The translations under genes were made by a program, and so were the position numbers. 64,000 bases of DNA from an uncultured Ferrovibrio sp. (GTDB lineage Bacteria; Pseudomonadota; Alphaproteobacteria; Ferrovibrionales; Ferrovibrionaceae): positions 434,001 through 498,000 of the forward strand of contig NZ_CALGPC010000006.1 of NCBI RefSeq assembly GCF_937960835.1. Direction: 5' to 3'. Under the pieces are notes generated by a model. That model searched no databases, was not told where the DNA came from, and worked only from the letters and a program-made list of their open reading frames with translations. Below, in pieces: positions 62,274 to 64,000 of the stretch (positions are counted from its first letter, which is position 1; every line of letters starts with the position of its first letter).

Positions 62274-63242
62274 ATGATGATTCAGCGCAACAAACGCGTG
62301 GTGGGTGCGGTTGCCGCTATGGCTGCAGGCATCCTGGTCGCCAGCTTCGGCGGCGATGCTTCGGCTCAGACCTACAAACTGATGACCGGCCCGCAAGGCG
62401 GTGTGTGGGTGCCGCTGGGCGGCACGCTCAAGGCAATGTTTGAAAAGGCGATCCCTGGCGCGACCGTGCAGACCCTGCCCGGCGCCGGCATTGCCAACGT
62501 CAAGGGTGTGCAGGAAGGCAAGGCCGATTTCGGTTTCGGCAACTCGATCTCGACCGTTGACGCGATCAATGGCGAGCCGCCGTTCACTGAAAAGGCGACG
62601 AATGTCTGCCAGATCGCCAACCTGTATCCGCAGTATTTCCAAGTCGTTGTGCTGGCCGATGCCGGCATCAACAAGATCGAGGATATCAAGGGCAAGGCGA
62701 TCGCCGTGCAGACCCGCGGCAACACCGCCGAGGTGATCTCGCAGCACATCCTGAAAGCCCACGGCCTGTCTTACGAGGCGATGAGCAAGGTCAACTTCAT
62801 GGCCTCGTATAACGACGCCGCGGCACTGCTGAAGGACGGCCATGCGCAGGTCTTCACGCTCGGCACCACCATCCCCGCCTCGTCGGTGATGGATCTGGCG
62901 ACCGGTCGCGATATCAAGCTGATCCCGATCACCGATGAAGGCCTGGCAGCGATGAAGAAGATCAACGCCGGCTATAACAAGGTGATCGTCCCGGCGAACA
63001 CCTATCCGAAGCAGGATAAGGATCTGCCGGTGATCGGCTACTCGACGCACTTCATCACGTCGTGCAAGCTGCCTGAAGACAAGATCTACGCCGTCACCAA
63101 GGCGATGGCGACGCAGGTCGCCGACCTGGCGGCCGTGAACAAGGCGATGGCCAAGCTCACCCCGAAGGAGATGGCCGAGGATATCGGCGTGCCGCTGCAT
63201 CCGGGCGCGGCCAAGTACTATAAGGAAGTTGGTGCTCTCTAA
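62274..63242 (+). CDS. TAXI family TRAP transporter solute-binding protein
   Basis: A 322-residue periplasmic binding protein. A signal peptide (VVGAVAAMAAGILVASFGGDASAQ) is followed by YKLMTGPQGGVWVPLGGTLKAMFE, the TAXI-family hallmark, with NVKGVQEGKADFGFGNS and the later KGKAIAVQTRGNTAEVISQHILKAHGL. TAXI-TRAP systems import organic acids such as glutamate or C4-dicarboxylates using an ion gradient. A clear terminator separates it from the permease gene, which would raise binding-protein levels relative to permease. ATG 62277 is an equally possible start. Confidence 0.95.
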   Translation: MMIQRNKRVVGAVAAMAAGILVASFGGDASAQTYKLMTGPQGGVWVPLGGTLKAMFEKAIPGATVQTLPGAGIANVKGVQEGKADFGFGNSISTVDAINGEPPFTEKATNVCQIANLYPQYFQVVVLADAGINKIEDIKGKAIAVQTRGNTAEVISQHILKAHGLSYEAMSKVNFMASYNDAAALLKDGHAQVFTLGTTIPASSVMDLATGRDIKLIPITDEGLAAMKKINAGYNKVIVPANTYPKQDKDLPVIGYSTHFITSCKLPEDKIYAVTKAMATQVADLAAVNKAMAKLTPKEMAEDIGVPLHPGAAKYYKEVGAL

Positions 63243-63255
63243 TGAGGCGCCTCGG

Positions 63256-63295
63256 CCGGTGCCGCTAAGGACGGGCGGCACCGGTCCTTTTTTTT
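63256..63295 (+). terminator. Rho-independent terminator between TRAP binding protein and permease
   Basis: CCGGTGCCG (63256-63264) pairs perfectly with CGGCACCGG (63276-63284), followed by T8 at 63288-63295. It probably lets only part of the transcription continue into the permease gene. Confidence 0.92.
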
Positions 63296-63334
63296 CCAAA
63301 TAAAGTAGCGTAATCGATCCGGGAGGGGCGGACG

Positions 63335-64000
63335 ATGGATGGTAAAACCCTGGTCGCGCGCATAGCGGCGCCGATCGGCGTAGTGATGGCCGTGTATCAT
63401 ATGTGGGCTATTGCTATTGCCCCGCCGGAAGCGATGATTTTCCGTGCGGTTCATCTTGCTTTCGCGATGACGCTGATTCTTCTGCTGCATCCATTTTCGC
63501 AGAAGGACGGAAAGCGCCGTTTCATTTGGTATGATGCATTGCTGTTCGCGGGCACGGCCGTCGCGCTGGGCCATCTGTTCGTCAATTACGACTATTTCGT
63601 CAATCGCATCATCTATATCGACGATCTGCAGCCGCTCGATATCGGTGCGGCGATCATTCTCGTCTGGGCGGTACTCGACTGCACGCGCCGGGTGATCGGC
63701 TGGGCGCTGCCCATCACCGCCCTTCTGTTCATGGGGCATGCGCTGTTCGTCACCCAGGTCAATCCGCTGACCCTGCTGGATCAGCTTTACATGACCACCG
63801 AGGGCATTTTCGGCTCCACGCTGGGCGTCTCGGCGGCCTATGTGATGATCTTTGTGCTGTTTGGCAGCTTCATGGAGCGGACCGGCACGGGCAAGCTGTT
63901 CATGGATTTCGCACTGTCGCTGACCGGCCGTTCCGCGGGCGGCCCAGGTAAGGTGGCGGTGGTGTCGTCGTCACTGTTCGGCACGATCTCGGGCAGTGCG
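63335..64000 (+). CDS. TRAP transporter fused permease subunit, 5' part (3' truncated by window end)
   Basis: ATG 63335, preceded by GGGAGGGG, opens a frame that runs to the last base without a stop. The first 222 residues show several hydrophobic helices (about 10-27, 35-52, 64-82, 99-118 and 121-140). The first membrane region belongs to the small DctQ-like part fused in TAXI systems. GVSAAYVMIFVLFGSFMERTG and VAVVSSSLFGTISGSA mark the start of the large DctM-like channel domain. It forms the transporter with the binding protein encoded 92 nt upstream. Confidence 0.93.
   Translation, partial: MDGKTLVARIAAPIGVVMAVYHMWAIAIAPPEAMIFRAVHLAFAMTLILLLHPFSQKDGKRRFIWYDALLFAGTAVALGHLFVNYDYFVNRIIYIDDLQPLDIGAAIILVWAVLDCTRRVIGWALPITALLFMGHALFVTQVNPLTLLDQLYMTTEGIFGSTLGVSAAYVMIFVLFGSFMERTGTGKLFMDFALSLTGRSAGGPGKVAVVSSSLFGTISGSA

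Overview
The window is GC-rich, gene-dense DNA from an alphaproteobacterium. Gene order places it there: ubiG/lysC-ptsP ... prfA-prmC-DUF4167, pyrF-trpF-trpB-trpA-accD-folC, and rph-rdgB-hemW are alphaproteobacterial or wider housekeeping neighbourhoods. The TAXI-type TRAP transporter, AtuA-like protein and DUF4167 suggest a Rhodospirillales-like lineage. The genus cannot be fixed from the sequence alone. There are no rRNA or recognisable tRNA genes, no CRISPR array, no insertion sequence and no prophage.

Layout. 1-6.8 kb is a surface-polysaccharide locus: the C-terminus of a protein with three cadherin-like repeats, a GT2 and a GT4 glycosyltransferase, an O-antigen ligase/polymerase-like membrane protein, a right-handed beta-helix protein and a PAP2-like membrane protein. 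6.8-9.1 kb holds DUF2243, a tandem universal stress protein and a small membrane protein, with two FNR/FixK-like boxes in the divergent promoter region. 9.1-14.5 kb holds Lrp, trxB, a LysR regulator and a PAS histidine kinase, followed by a strongly structured intergenic element that looks like a small RNA gene. 14.5-20.9 kb holds a HAD phosphatase, msrP, dps, ada, an AtuA-like protein and a broken comF. 20.9-27.3 kb holds glutaredoxin, nitrilase, an inositol-monophosphatase-like enzyme, GNAT, a methyltransferase, DUF1178, AraC/SDR and ubiG.

27.4-37.4 kb is a long co-directional housekeeping run: lysC, ptsP, rodZ-like, ispG, hisS, prfA, prmC and DUF4167. It has a highly structured leader before DUF4167. 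37.5-44.9 kb holds a dienelactone-hydrolase-like protein, trxA, and the operon pyrF-trpF-trpB-trpA-accD-folC. 44.9-50.5 kb holds a polysaccharide deacetylase, an AraC/GyrI regulator, a repeat-containing micro-ORF, a Tat amidase, and a threonyl-tRNA synthetase that lacks the editing half and sits behind a leader peptide/attenuator. 50.8-61.2 kb holds a Kef/YbaL-type antiporter, a frameshifted outer-membrane porin, rph-rdgB-hemW, and an RND pump with its membrane fusion protein. 61.4-64 kb holds DUF2239, DUF488 and a TAXI TRAP transporter that runs off the window end.

The most promising non-obvious signals are RNA-level: an AbcR/alpha-r15-like small RNA candidate (14336-14514), a possible pseudoknot plus three-way junction (36771-36906), and a leader-peptide attenuator in front of the short ThrRS (49075-49292). 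Secondary signals are an Irr-type box at dps, FNR-like boxes, an 18-bp tandem duplication with a palindromic core, two families of interspersed palindromic repeats, and several frameshifted genes that may be true pseudogenes or assembly errors.
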